From positions 1 through 62,395 of the forward strand of contig NZ_JGYG01000016.1 of the NCBI RefSeq assembly GCF_000740795.1: a stretch of DNA of 62,395 bases, read 5' to 3'. Position numbers and translations under genes: made by a program. Shown piece by piece: positions 8,262 to 17,115 of this stretch (position 1 is the stretch's first letter; every line of letters starts with the position of its first letter). Origin of the DNA: Haematobacter massiliensis. GTDB lineage: Bacteria; Pseudomonadota; Alphaproteobacteria; Rhodobacterales; Rhodobacteraceae. Under the pieces are notes generated by a model. The model had not been told where the DNA came from. It saw only the letters and a list, made by a program, of their open reading frames with translations, and did no database searches.

Positions 8262-9445
8262 TACTTACGCCCCCAGGTTTGCCGGACCATCGTCTCGATC
8301 TCGCGGCCGATAGCGTCCATCGAGCCCCGAGCCCTGTCATATGTTGCCCTGGTCATATCTGAGCGAACTACCTCATAGAGAGACTGTTTGAGCATGGTCG
8401 CGTCACTGATTGCCGTGCTCTTGAGAGCGGTGGCTGACATGACGCGATCCTGAAACAGGGCCCGCATGAACGAGGTGATCTGCTGAGATGGGATGTCCGT
8501 GGGTTCATCGCGGGTGATGAGAAGCTTAAAGTGATCGTAGTTGAGCTCCGCGCCGGCATCTTCGATGACGCCCATGTAAGCACCTGCCAGTTCAAGGAAC
8601 TGCGCAGTGGACGAAACGTCCAACATCGATGGGGTCATCGGGACAATTATCGAGGTCGCGGCGGCCATACCGGAAATCGTCAGGAAGCCAAGTTGCGGAG
8701 GGCTATCCATCAGGACCAGGTCGTAGTCAGCCTCGACCTGGGCGAGTGCATCGCGGATCCGGAAGTAAAAAGGCCTTTCGGGGTTGGAATGAACCGCGGA
8801 TTCCGTCTCGAACTCTGACAGGACAAGCCGGGAAGGGGCGATCGCGAGCCCGGGGAAATAGGTTTGCACGATCACGTCTGCCATCGGCGAAGGGTTTTCA
8901 TATTTGATCGCATCATAAATCGTGAGCCCATCGAACTCGATCTCGGGGCTGATACCACACATGGACGTCAGCGAGCCTTGGGGGTCGAGGTCAACGACCA
9001 GTACCCGGTAGCCTTGCAATGCGAGGTAGTGGGCAAGGTGGATCGTCGTCGTGCTTTTGCTCGACCCTCCCTTGAAGTTCATCAGCTGCCAGACTTGAAG
9101 CTTTTCGCCCTCCATCCGGCGTGGCAAGTAGTGACCCTTCTTCCGGGAGGTTCGCTCAAGAATCTCGCGCGCCTGCAGTATCTCCTGACCGGAGTAGTAG
9201 CGGCGTCCTCCACGGTTGGTTGCGGGTTCTGGCAGAACGCCGTCTGCATGAACTTTCCGCATGAACTGCCCGGAAACATCCAGCAGTTCCGCAACCTCTG
9301 GGGCCGAGAACTCGCGAAGTGTCTTGGTGTTGTCTGGAGCGAACGCAGCAAGGAGATGCTCCCTGATCGCGGCGTTCAGTCGCTCAGAGATGTCAGTAGC
9401 GAGTGCTGACGGGCGATCCGCGGATAGCGGTGTCACGGGAATCAT
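8261..9445 (-). CDS. repA: RepA, plasmid partition ParA-type ATPase
   Basis: Walker-type ATPase that moves plasmids and represses the repABC operon. The 394-residue protein starts with a helix-turn-helix region (APEVAELLDVSGQFMRKVHADG, residues about 48-70). It has the deviant Walker A motif NFKGGSSKSTTTIHLA at about residue 122, VVDLDPQGSLT as motif A', and LVLMDSPPQLGFLTI as Walker B. It is first gene of the operon with an ATG at 9445. A TTGACA-like -35 for its promoter is at 9519-9524 (reverse strand). Confidence 0.96.
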   Translation of the reverse strand: MIPVTPLSADRPSALATDISERLNAAIREHLLAAFAPDNTKTLREFSAPEVAELLDVSGQFMRKVHADGVLPEPATNRGGRRYYSGQEILQAREILERTSRKKGHYLPRRMEGEKLQVWQLMNFKGGSSKSTTTIHLAHYLALQGYRVLVVDLDPQGSLTSMCGISPEIEFDGLTIYDAIKYENPSPMADVIVQTYFPGLAIAPSRLVLSEFETESAVHSNPERPFYFRIRDALAQVEADYDLVLMDSPPQLGFLTISGMAAATSIIVPMTPSMLDVSSTAQFLELAGAYMGVIEDAGAELNYDHFKLLITRDEPTDIPSQQITSFMRALFQDRVMSATALKSTAISDATMLKQSLYEVVRSDMTRATYDRARGSMDAIGREIETMVRQTWGRK

Positions 9446-9700
9446 CTGGTTGCCTCAAATCCGAAAATGTGGCCTTTTTCACGCCACTTGATGACAATGG
9501 CGGTGATTCACGGACTTATGTCAAGAGTTTCCTGCATATAGTGTCTATGCTGGCGCACAGAGACTAGATGCATGGCGAGGCTGCCCGAACATTTTACAGT
9601 TGTAAACGGTCGCCGCAGATTGCTGAGCTTCTAGGCATGGCTGCCGTCCTGCTGGGGTATGTCAGGAAGGCAAACAAGAGTAAGCGAATCTCCTTAAACC
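9446..9700. other. repABC upstream region with a second, imperfect parS-like site
   Basis: This region has no supported gene. It holds a TTGACA -35 for repA at 9519-9524 and an imperfect copy of the parS palindrome at 9592-9607 (14 of 16 bases match the site inside repB). Short open frames such as 9568-9765 show no family resemblance. Confidence 0.5.
9592..9607. promoter_or_regulatory. Imperfect parS-like palindrome
   Basis: TTTTACAGTTGTAAAC differs at two positions from the perfect parS inside repB. It may be a weaker RepB site near the repA promoter or a decayed one. Confidence 0.5.
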
Positions 9701-10578
9701 CGCCGCCTTGGACGTGGCCTCTCGACGTTTCTGGCCGCTGCCGAGGCCCCGCTTACCGTACCTGAAGGCTCCGGTGCTCCTTTGGGGCAAGTTGTCTCGG
9801 TCTCGAAGGTTTCTGCCAACCCAGATCAGCCCAGAAAGAAATTCGACAGCGAGTCACTGGCTCAACTAGCGGAATCAATCCGGCAGAAGGGAGTGATTCA
9901 GCCACTGGTAGGAAGACAGCTACATCAAACTGGTGGCTACCAGATTGATGCAGGAGAGCGCCGTTGGCGTGCGGCCCAATTAGCCGGCCTTTCGGTGGTG
10001 CCGGTGGTCGTCAGAGACTTCGACGATGATGAAGTGCTTCAAGTGGCGCTGATAGAAAACATTCAACGGGCAAAATTGAGTCCTCTAGAAGAGGCCGAGG
10101 CGTATCGACTGCTGATCTACCGATTTGGGCATACTCAAGAGCAGCTCGCAGATGCGATATCCAAGAGCAGGAGCCATATCGCCAATCTTCTCCGCTTGCT
10201 GTCGCTGTCTGAGCCAGTGCTAGAGATGTGTTGCGTGACAAGCGGCTGCCGAGGGGGCAGGCATGTGCGCTGATAACGTCGAAGCTGCCCATTGAGCTCG
10301 CACAGTAGGTAGTGGAACAAGGTCTATCGGTTGGCGAGGTTGAGCTTCTCGTCAAGCGCGAGGATCTGCGTCCAGTCGTGAAGCAAAACGTCGGCGGGCA
10401 AGTTCAAAATATCAGCCCTGAGCTGCTGCATCGTGTATCGATTGCCATGGGTATGCCTGTCGGCATCTCCCTGACGCGCGGTGGACGGAGAGGAAAACTT
10501 GTCGCAAGCTTTGACAGCACCGCTGATGTCGAGCGACTCTGCGAATTGCTCGAGCGTGCAGGGTCTCTGGAGCCGTAG
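9701..10578 (+). pseudogene. parB: ParB, chromosomal type, decayed
   Basis: A second ParB-family gene, of the chromosomal Spo0J type. The N-terminal RRLGRGLSTFLAA is present but the codon two before it is TAA and no ATG remains. The ParB core (ANPDQPRKKF, IRQKGVIQPL, ERRWRAAQLAGL, ALIENIQRAKLSPLEEAEAY) is intact to about 10225. A one-base shift follows, because RDKRLPRGQACALITSKL continues in another frame, and the expected glutamine codon at 10306 is TAG. The C-terminal part (10312-10578, EQGLSVGEVELLVKRE) is again readable. With a lost start, a frameshift and a nonsense codon it is inactive. No matching parA is present in the window. Confidence 0.88.
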
Positions 10579-10597
10579 TCGCATCCCGGACGTTTAG

Positions 10598-11656
10598 TTA
10601 TAGACCTGCTGCTTTGGTCAGGTTCACCCTGAACCTATCGCGGCGGCGCTGATACCTGCGGGTCATCTCGGCGCTGGCGTGGCCGAGCTGCTTCTGGACA
10701 TGACGCTCGTCGACCTCGGCTGAGGAGGCGAGACCGGCGCGAAGGCTGTGGCCGGAGAAGAGGGCAGGGCGGTCCTTCTCGGGCAGATCGCCCCGCAGTC
10801 CCGCTGTTTGAGCGGCCCGCTTGACCAGCCTTGCGACCTCGCGGTCATTAAGGCGGAACGCGCCGGGTTCCTTTCCGCCGCCGGTGACACGACGGAACAG
10901 TGGTCCCTGGCTGATACGCGCGAACTTCAGCCAGTCCTCCAGCGCCTTGACCGGGCAGGTTGCGGGTGACGACCCGCGACCGATCTCGACCTCGCGCCAG
11001 CCGGTTTTGCCGCGCAGAGTGACGAGCAACCCGCCGGGCAGAACCTCGATCCAGCCGCGCCCGTCCTCGGTCTGATCCCGGCCCGCGTCCAGCCCGGTGA
11101 TCTCGGACCGTCGCAATCCCCCGGCAAAGCCGATCAGCAACATGGCCCGGTCCCGCAGGCCCCGCAGGGTGCCCCGATCGCAGGTTTCCAGCATGGCCAA
11201 AAGATCCTCGGGCAGGATCGCCTCCTTCTGGCGCGGCGGGGCGGCATGGCTGTTGCGGATGCCGGCAAGGACCGTCGCGATATGACGGTCGCGCCGGTCA
11301 AGGTTCAGGCCCCGTTGGGTGTAGGCCCAGACCAGCGCCGAAAGGCGGCGCTCGATGGTCGAGACCGCGTTCTTGCGTCCGCCAACCGATTTCGCGCCGG
11401 AAGCGCAGGCGGTGATATAGAGGCCGACGACCTGCGGGTTTGGCGTCAGCGCGTCCAACCCCTCGCGCCGGCCCCATCCGGCGAAATGCTTCCAGTCGGC
11501 AGCATAGGCCTTGCGGGTGTTGGCCGAACTTGCGGCCGCAGCATAGCCGCGCGCCCGCTCAGTGAGATCTCGCAGGGCAGGGGGCTGGTGGTCGAGCTGG
11601 GCAGGGGAGGGGGCGCCCCTCTTCGCGTCTTCCAGATCGGATGCCTCATCTGTCAT
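10598..11656 (-). CDS. Tyrosine recombinase/integrase
   Basis: Site-specific recombinase of 352 residues. The N-terminal core-binding domain (about residues 35-125) includes AAAASSANTRKAYAADWKHFAGW. The catalytic domain has the first Arg in GFAGGLRRSEITGL, HSLRAGLASSA (HxxR), and LGHASAEMTRRYQRR with the second His and the nucleophilic Tyr. The start chosen is ATG 11656, preceded by AAGGAG; the longer open frame to 11866 crosses the likely promoter and recombination site. Such plasmid-borne recombinases often resolve plasmid dimers. A dif-like inverted repeat at 11823-11853 lies just upstream. It could instead be an integrase left from a mobile element. Confidence 0.9.
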   Translation of the reverse strand: MTDEASDLEDAKRGAPSPAQLDHQPPALRDLTERARGYAAAASSANTRKAYAADWKHFAGWGRREGLDALTPNPQVVGLYITACASGAKSVGGRKNAVSTIERRLSALVWAYTQRGLNLDRRDRHIATVLAGIRNSHAAPPRQKEAILPEDLLAMLETCDRGTLRGLRDRAMLLIGFAGGLRRSEITGLDAGRDQTEDGRGWIEVLPGGLLVTLRGKTGWREVEIGRGSSPATCPVKALEDWLKFARISQGPLFRRVTGGGKEPGAFRLNDREVARLVKRAAQTAGLRGDLPEKDRPALFSGHSLRAGLASSAEVDERHVQKQLGHASAEMTRRYQRRRDRFRVNLTKAAGL

Positions 11657-11822
11657 GGCCATCTCCTTGGGCGGCACGCGCCGGCGTGTGCGCGCTGAGG
11701 CGCGATGCCGCCGGAAAAGCGCAGACAGAAGCTCGCGTTCTGCACGGCCTCGCTGGCGCGTCTTGGGTGGGATTTCGGGGCATTTTCTGGGTCCTGGAGC
11801 GCATTTCGCTATAGAAGAACAT

Positions 11823-11853
11823 AATGACCGATAATGCAAACTTATTGGACATT
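11823..11853. other. dif-like candidate crossover site next to the recombinase
   Basis: AATGACCGATAA and TTATTGGACATT form an inverted repeat (10 of 12 pairs) around a 7-base centre, TGCAAAC. Size and symmetry fit the core site of a tyrosine recombinase, and the gene starts about 170 bases away. Function is inferred from layout only. Confidence 0.45.
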
Positions 11854-11928
11854 GTGGAGCCGACAAAGCTGCGGCGCTATAGGTGCATTTCTCTGGCAGA
11901 AAGCGCCGTCACAATATAAGCTGCCGAC

Positions 11929-12816
11929 ATGGGAAAACCGCGCGCCGAGCCTTTGGAAACCTTGCCGATGCTGCCCCCGCTGCCGGGCTGGATCGTCTCT
12001 GCGCCGTCCGAGCCGCCGGAGGCTGCGGCCTTCCGGTCCGGGGCCGCGCTGGCGCATCTGGGTCAGGCAATGGCGTCGGGGGATGTGCCTCTGGCGCTGT
12101 GGCGCGATCGTCTGGCCCTGACGGCGGCCGAGAACTGCGCTGCGATGGCGGGGCGAAGGGAAGGGCAGGGCGCCTTGCGCGATGCCCTGCACCTGACGGG
12201 ACCGGGCGACGACCCCGGCCCGGCGGGGCGGATCGCACGGCAGTGGTCACGCGCGGCGGCGCGGCCGGTTTCGGTCGCGCATCTGGTCAATACGCTGGAC
12301 GGAGTAACGGCAGAGCGGATCGCGCTTTGCCTTGATGCCACCGGACCGACCCCAGTGGACCGCGCGGCGCAGGTCGTCGAGGCGGTGCTGACCGATAGTC
12401 CGCGAGCCGAGGCCGCCGCCCTGATCCTGTCCGATGCCGCGTTGGCAAAAGCGTTGGGGGCAACGCATGTGCTGCCGCTTCTGGCGCTGACGCTCAAGCC
12501 CCGCGATATACGCTTGCGGGGCGATGATCTGCGGCTGGCCTGTCACCGCGCCGTTGTCTCTGCCGTTCGGCAGGCGCTGCCGCTGGCCGGCGATCTGGCC
12601 CGTGCGGCGGCCCGCCTTCGGGCAGTGGCCCCGAAGCTGCGCGCCAAGGCGGCGGGCCGGGCGGTCGATCTGTTCCTGTCGCGCGATGCGCTGGTGCCGG
12701 GGGCATTGGCCTTCATGTCGGATCGGGCCGCGCGACGGCTCTGCGACCGACTGGTGGCGCTCGGCGCCGTGCGCGAACTGACAGGGCGGGACACGTTCCG
12801 ACTTTACGGGGTCTGA
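11929..12816 (+). CDS. DUF1403 family protein
   Basis: I recognise this as the DUF1403 family, found mainly on plasmids of rhizobia and Rhodobacterales; its function is unknown. The protein has 295 residues, is rich in Ala, Leu and Arg, and has no membrane segment or known catalytic motif; KPRDIRLRGDDLRLACHRAV is a characteristic stretch. It starts at ATG 11929 and ends two bases before scpB, so the two form an operon. The DUF1403-scpB-DUF1612 neighbourhood recurs on rhizobial plasmids; here the DUF1612 gene is separated from scpB by the tni module. Confidence 0.85.
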   Translation: MGKPRAEPLETLPMLPPLPGWIVSAPSEPPEAAAFRSGAALAHLGQAMASGDVPLALWRDRLALTAAENCAAMAGRREGQGALRDALHLTGPGDDPGPAGRIARQWSRAAARPVSVAHLVNTLDGVTAERIALCLDATGPTPVDRAAQVVEAVLTDSPRAEAAALILSDAALAKALGATHVLPLLALTLKPRDIRLRGDDLRLACHRAVVSAVRQALPLAGDLARAAARLRAVAPKLRAKAAGRAVDLFLSRDALVPGALAFMSDRAARRLCDRLVALGAVRELTGRDTFRLYGV

Positions 12817-12818
12817 GC

Positions 12819-13427
12819 ATGGGGCGGCGCGAGGACACAGAACTTGACCGCGAATTGGCCGTTCTTCCCCCTGAGCTGCGCTGGCGGGAATGGATGCGTC
12901 GGATCGAGGCGGTGCTGTTCGCAAGCACGACCCCGGTGGCGCGCGAGGATCTGGCGCGGGTCGTGGGGCAGGGGGCCTCAGTCGATCTGTTGATCGAGGA
13001 TCTGGCAGTGGATCTGGAAGGCCGACCCTATGAGGTGGCACAGGTGGGAAAGGCGTGGATGCTGCGCACGCGCGCGGCCTATGCCCCAGCGATCCGCGCC
13101 GCGGCGGATGTGGACGGCCAAGCGCTGAACCTGTCGGAATACGATCTGGCCGTGCTGGCGGCGATTGCGTATCACCAGCCGATCAGCCGCGACGGGTTGA
13201 AGGACATCTTCGGAAAAGAGATCAGCCGTGACCTGATCGGCCGACTTGCCGAGCGGGACCTGATCGGCACCGGCCCTCGCGAACCCCGCCGTGGCGCGCC
13301 TCATACCTTCGTCACCACCGAGGCGTTCTTGGCTGCCTTCGGGATGGAGTCCTTGCGCGACCTGCCAGACCCCGAGCAATTGGACGATGCAGGCCTGGCA
13401 GGCCCATCGGGGGCCATGGAAGGTTAG
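12819..13427 (+). CDS. scpB: ScpB-like segregation/condensation protein
   Basis: Plasmid version of the winged-helix ScpB subunit of SMC complexes. It has 202 residues, with MRRIEAVLFASTTPVAREDLARVVG at residues about 26-50 and NLSEYDLAVLAAIAYHQPISRDGL followed by a second winged helix (GRLAERDLIGTGPREPRRGAPHTFVTTEAFLAAFGM). ATG 12819 follows the DUF1403 stop directly. No smc or scpA gene is in the window, so it either uses chromosomal partners or has a separate role. Confidence 0.9.
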   Translation: MGRREDTELDRELAVLPPELRWREWMRRIEAVLFASTTPVAREDLARVVGQGASVDLLIEDLAVDLEGRPYEVAQVGKAWMLRTRAAYAPAIRAAADVDGQALNLSEYDLAVLAAIAYHQPISRDGLKDIFGKEISRDLIGRLAERDLIGTGPREPRRGAPHTFVTTEAFLAAFGMESLRDLPDPEQLDDAGLAGPSGAMEG

Positions 13428-13453
13428 GCGACCGGCCAGGCTTCAGCAGGGAA

Positions 13454-14455
13454 TCAGCGACTTTGGTGAAGCCGGATTGCTGCCCGCAGCAAGGCGGCCA
13501 GATCAGGCTCTCTGGAGGAGGAGGCCGGCCCCGGCCCGGCAGTTTCGCCAAGCCGATCTCTGAGCGTCCCGACCAACCCCTTGTGGTTTTCGGAGGCGCG
13601 GGCCAGCCCGAGCCAGAAGGTCAGCGGGCCGCGTTCTGTGGGGTCTCTTACCTCGATCTGCCGCTCTGACAACCGCTGGAAGAAATTGTAGCGAACCCGA
13701 TGCGACAAGAATGGGACCGTTGATGTCGCCGTTCTGACGGGCACTGGGTGTTTCATAAGCTGCACGGCAAGAGACTTCCGGTCGTCCTGCGCGCGCTCAG
13801 CGGAATCAAGGCGCAGCAGATCGTCGATCAGCCGCTCGAGGCGCCGGGCGCCCGTGCTCGCCGGGCCAGTCGGTTTTGCGAGAGGGGCGTCGCAGAAGGC
13901 GCAGTACTGTTGTGGCACGAGGCGAGCCTGACGAAATGGCGCAAGGCTCTGCCCACAAGACGGGCAACGGTCGCGCAAGCGGCAGCCATGGCGAAAGCAG
14001 GACACGCGGGTTGCCAAGGTCCAGCTCCGCCGGAAATAGGGCACCTCGTCTTCCCCCAGGCAGGAGGGACAGAACTGCAACCAACAGGACTGCGCCGTCG
14101 ATGTCCCTGCATCTTGCGGCCGGGTCCGCAGCCGCAAGCGCAGGGTCGAGAGTGGACTGTTGGCCAGACAAAGACCGTCGATCTCGTCGGGGCAGATCGC
14201 CGTATGGTCGAGCAGCAAGCGACGAACAGAATCCGGCAGATGCCGGTCAAGTTGCGCCGACCATGTCTCGCCGGCCACCCCGAGCACCGCTCCAAAATAG
14301 CGCGGCGGCACACCATTGGCATGTGCAAGCCGATGCAGCCAGCTTGACAAAAGCTCCCCAGAAGCTGGCCGGACGTCCACCGGCCAGCGATGCCCCGCGG
14401 CCACTCTATAGCGGCGGGCCGGGGAGACGGTGATCCTCTGCGCACTGCTGGTCAT
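13454..14455 (-). CDS. tniQ: TniQ target-selection protein
   Basis: TniQ/TnsD family DNA-binding factor that helps choose insertion sites. It has 333 residues. The N-terminal PASGELLSSWLHRLAHANGV is the family signature, and zinc-binding Cys pairs follow (FCPSCLGEDEVPYFRRSW, CFRHGCRLRDRCPSCGQSL, CAFCDAPL). The start codon overlaps the tniB stop (ATGA). It is the last gene of the module. Confidence 0.92.
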   Translation of the reverse strand: MTSSAQRITVSPARRYRVAAGHRWPVDVRPASGELLSSWLHRLAHANGVPPRYFGAVLGVAGETWSAQLDRHLPDSVRRLLLDHTAICPDEIDGLCLANSPLSTLRLRLRTRPQDAGTSTAQSCWLQFCPSCLGEDEVPYFRRSWTLATRVSCFRHGCRLRDRCPSCGQSLAPFRQARLVPQQYCAFCDAPLAKPTGPASTGARRLERLIDDLLRLDSAERAQDDRKSLAVQLMKHPVPVRTATSTVPFLSHRVRYNFFQRLSERQIEVRDPTERGPLTFWLGLARASENHKGLVGTLRDRLGETAGPGPASSSREPDLAALLRAAIRLHQSR

Positions 14456-15333
14456 GTCATTGAATGGCGCAAGGCCGAGTTCCGTCGCCGTGACAGCGGT
14501 ACATAGCCGAGGGCCATGACGGTGCTGGACGTGATCCTTTCCTCACCGCTCTCAACAGCTGCCACCGCCGTCCGGGTGACGATGTCGACCACCTCGCCAA
14601 TCAGCCCTTCCGACAGATCATGGATCATTTTGGCCAGGGGAGGTCGTGAGAGGTTTGAGGCATGCGCAAGCGGCATGCTGGCCTCGAGACTGTCGAGAAG
14701 CGTGGCGAAGTCTTCGTCGAATCCCCACCGTGACACTGCGACCGTATCGAACCGCGAGCCCATTTCTTCAGTGTCGTGCAATGCATCATAGACAGCGATT
14801 TCGCCGACAAGCACGGGCGAGATGTCATGCACGCGTGCGATCCGCCGCAGGAACGAGAAGATTGCCTTCACATCCTGTCGGCGTCCGCGCAGAACACTGT
14901 GGAATTCGTCGAAGATGAGCAGGCGCGGCTTGACGCTGTCGAGAAGATGATCGACCTGTTCGCTGGCGCGGGACAGGCTACGCCAGCCGGCAGCTTGCGG
15001 GGCGCGCAGTCCGGACAGAATGCTGGCGTAGAAATGCGACAGGCCTGCCCCCTCCCGGGTCTGGATCACCCAGACCCTTTGCCGGTCGGCACGGCGCAGA
15101 TGTTCGACGGCGAAGCGTTCGGCGATCATGGTCTTGCCGTTGTGATAGGGACCAGCAATCAACAAGCCGCGTGGACGGAGTGATGGCGGGCGTTCCAACA
15201 GCTGCCGCATCGCATCATGTGCCGCAGAGGCACCGGGATGGCCTATCCAGCGTGGCGCCCGAATATGAGCAATGCGGGTGGCAGCATCCGCATCGAGCAA
15301 CGCTGAGGTTGATGGTAGGAGATGGTCGGCCAT
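14452..15333 (-). CDS. tniB: TniB AAA+ transposition ATPase
   Basis: AAA+ regulator that activates the TniA transposase and selects target DNA. It has 293 residues from ATG 15333, which is one base after the tniA stop; the frame is open further upstream but inside tniA. Motifs: ARWIGHPGAS-like IRAPRWIGHPGA, Walker A GPYHNGKTMI at about residue 61, Walker B LLIFDEFHSVL, and sensor region VLVGEIAVYDAL. It is coupled to both neighbours by overlap or one-base spacing. Confidence 0.93.
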   Translation of the reverse strand: MADHLLPSTSALLDADAATRIAHIRAPRWIGHPGASAAHDAMRQLLERPPSLRPRGLLIAGPYHNGKTMIAERFAVEHLRRADRQRVWVIQTREGAGLSHFYASILSGLRAPQAAGWRSLSRASEQVDHLLDSVKPRLLIFDEFHSVLRGRRQDVKAIFSFLRRIARVHDISPVLVGEIAVYDALHDTEEMGSRFDTVAVSRWGFDEDFATLLDSLEASMPLAHASNLSRPPLAKMIHDLSEGLIGEVVDIVTRTAVAAVESGEERITSSTVMALGYVPLSRRRNSALRHSMT

Positions 15334-15334
15334 G

Positions 15335-16996
15335 CTACCAGGTCTCCACAGGAAAGACGCGGCGGGGTCGGTCAGGTTCTGGTCCGGTATGGGTCGCCTC
15401 CGAAACCTGCCCGACATTTTGATACGCCTTCGGCGCGTCTGCGGCGTGTCGGGCCCTGGTCATTTCCCGCAGGTGAGCCTTCTTGGATTTGGCCCCGGCG
15501 ACGGTCGCCGCGATTTCCCGGCGCAGAAGCGTCTTTTCCTGCGCCGGTCGTTGTTGGCTCTCTCGCGTGCGCGCTCGGTCGGCTTCATGCTGCCAAAGGG
15601 TGATTGGCATGGTCACCCCATCCCGCCGCTTTACCGGACGCCAGATCCGCGTGTCGGGATCGGCGATGTAGATCCGGCTGATGTCCCGGGGGTCGTAGCA
15701 TAGATCCAGAGGTGGCAACCGGTCACGGCGGGCGACGAGAGGCCCAAGCCATTGCTCGAAGTAGTCGATGGCGAACAGGCTGACGCCCTGGGGAGAGATG
15801 CGGCGTGTTGTGCGGGGGAGAAAGTTGAGCAGGACTTGGTCAGGATCATCGATCGGCCGGTCCGTCGGTGGAAGTCGCAGCTCCCATTCGAGGCGAGGCA
15901 CAGTCAGCTTGCGCGCGTTCTGGGTCTGGTTGTGATCGACGATTGCCAGGGCGATGCAACGCTCGAGGGCCGCGAAGGTCAGACTTGCCCTCTCATCGGA
16001 CGAATAGTCGCCGCGATCCGCGATCGACCGTCCGGTCTTGCCAGGAAGAGAGCGAAGCACCGTGTTCACTTTTCCAAGGAGGCGCTCGACAACCCCACCT
16101 CGGTGAACTGTGCCCTTGTTCCGGGTTCGGACGGTGATCCCGAAGTCGGCGCATCCTTTCGTAAAGGTACTGCTCTGAAATTCCTTGGCGGAGTCCACGA
16201 CGATCTGCTTAGGGCGGCCATGCATCACCCACGGGTGCGCGATCCCGCGTTCGGCCAGCCAGTTATCCTTGCTGCATATCGCGTGGGCAAGGCACAAGGC
16301 GACCGAGAGCCGGGACGGACGCTCGAGGGTCAGACAGAAGCCGATGATGGCACTCGTCGCCACATCGGCGGCGATGGTCAGATAAGGTCTGCCAACGAAG
16401 ATGCCATGATCGTCGATCACCTCGACGAACTGGATGTCGGCCGGGGTATGATCGATCTGGACGACCTCAAGGGCGTGGGCGGCACGGATGTATCCCGGAC
16501 GCGGCTTCAGGCGGTGAAGATGCTTGCCACCGGAAAGCCGCCGCCGCGCGATCTCCTCTGGGGTGAACACGCGCGGGATCCGCTTGGCCACAGTGACATA
16601 GGACGGGGGCTTGTACCCTTCGCTGTCACAGCGCGCACGGATTTCGTCGACGATGGGCGCGAGATCGGGTTGCTCTGGCTGCAGCCACATCTTTCGCAAA
16701 GTGTCGGAAATGATGGCTTCCACGCTGGCCGATATCCTCGCACGCCGCGCGCCATTCGTCCGAGGAAGAAGCGACGAGACACGGCGGTCCTCCCGATACC
16801 GGGCGAGGTGATTGTAGACCTGACGCGTCGAAAGGCGCAGTTCCACCGCTGCCCGGCTGACAGCCTCCCGCATCGGCAAGTCGCCATCGAGAACCCGGTC
16901 AAGTTCGCGAGCGATCCGAACCGCCTTCGACCAAGCCTCGTCTGAAGCGCGGTAAGCTGCCCGCTCCAAAGGCCGATCTTTGCTGAGCGCTGTCAT
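15335..16996 (-). CDS. tniA: TniA DDE transposase
   Basis: Mu/Tn7-TnsB-like DDE integrase of 553 residues. An N-terminal helix-turn-helix (VELRLSTRQVYNHLARY) is followed by the rve core: the first Asp in VVQIDHTPADI, the second in QIVVDSAKEFQS, and the Glu region RGGVVERLLGKVN. The Mu C-terminal beta-barrel (YDPRDISRIYIADPDTRIWRPV) comes after. It is full length and appears intact. Confidence 0.94.
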   Translation of the reverse strand: MTALSKDRPLERAAYRASDEAWSKAVRIARELDRVLDGDLPMREAVSRAAVELRLSTRQVYNHLARYREDRRVSSLLPRTNGARRARISASVEAIISDTLRKMWLQPEQPDLAPIVDEIRARCDSEGYKPPSYVTVAKRIPRVFTPEEIARRRLSGGKHLHRLKPRPGYIRAAHALEVVQIDHTPADIQFVEVIDDHGIFVGRPYLTIAADVATSAIIGFCLTLERPSRLSVALCLAHAICSKDNWLAERGIAHPWVMHGRPKQIVVDSAKEFQSSTFTKGCADFGITVRTRNKGTVHRGGVVERLLGKVNTVLRSLPGKTGRSIADRGDYSSDERASLTFAALERCIALAIVDHNQTQNARKLTVPRLEWELRLPPTDRPIDDPDQVLLNFLPRTTRRISPQGVSLFAIDYFEQWLGPLVARRDRLPPLDLCYDPRDISRIYIADPDTRIWRPVKRRDGVTMPITLWQHEADRARTRESQQRPAQEKTLLRREIAATVAGAKSKKAHLREMTRARHAADAPKAYQNVGQVSEATHTGPEPDRPRRVFPVETW

Positions 16997-17115
16997 GCCG
17001 CCGTGCCCTTCAAAACCTATTGAAGTCCATAATGAAATTGAAATCGCAAAGCAGAAACCCGCGCCACTTCCGGAGGTACCTTGCGGAAATCATGTGAAAA
17101 CCACGCAGTGAAATC

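Larger units (their letters stand above)
13454..16996 (-). mobile_element. tniQ-tniB-tniA transposition module (Tn5053/Tn7-like)
   Basis: Three overlapping genes, tniA to tniB to tniQ, read leftwards. They lie between scpB (ends 13427) and the DUF1612 gene (starts 17116), leaving only 26 and 119 bases outside the genes. I could not find TGT...ACA terminal inverted repeats in either gap, nor passenger genes or Cas genes, so its boundaries are not defined. It may be an end-less or domesticated module. Confidence 0.55.

Noticed and set aside
9568-9765. 65-residue plus-strand ORF upstream of the parB remnant
   Set aside because: It crosses the parS-like site and the start of the parB remnant in the wrong frame; no similarity.
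15752-16945. 397-residue open frame antisense to tniA
   Set aside because: Shadow of the transposase; tniA has all DDE motifs.
13454-16996. CRISPR-associated transposon
   Set aside because: TniQ, TniB and TniA are present but no cas gene, repeat array or guide-like sequence is seen in the window.
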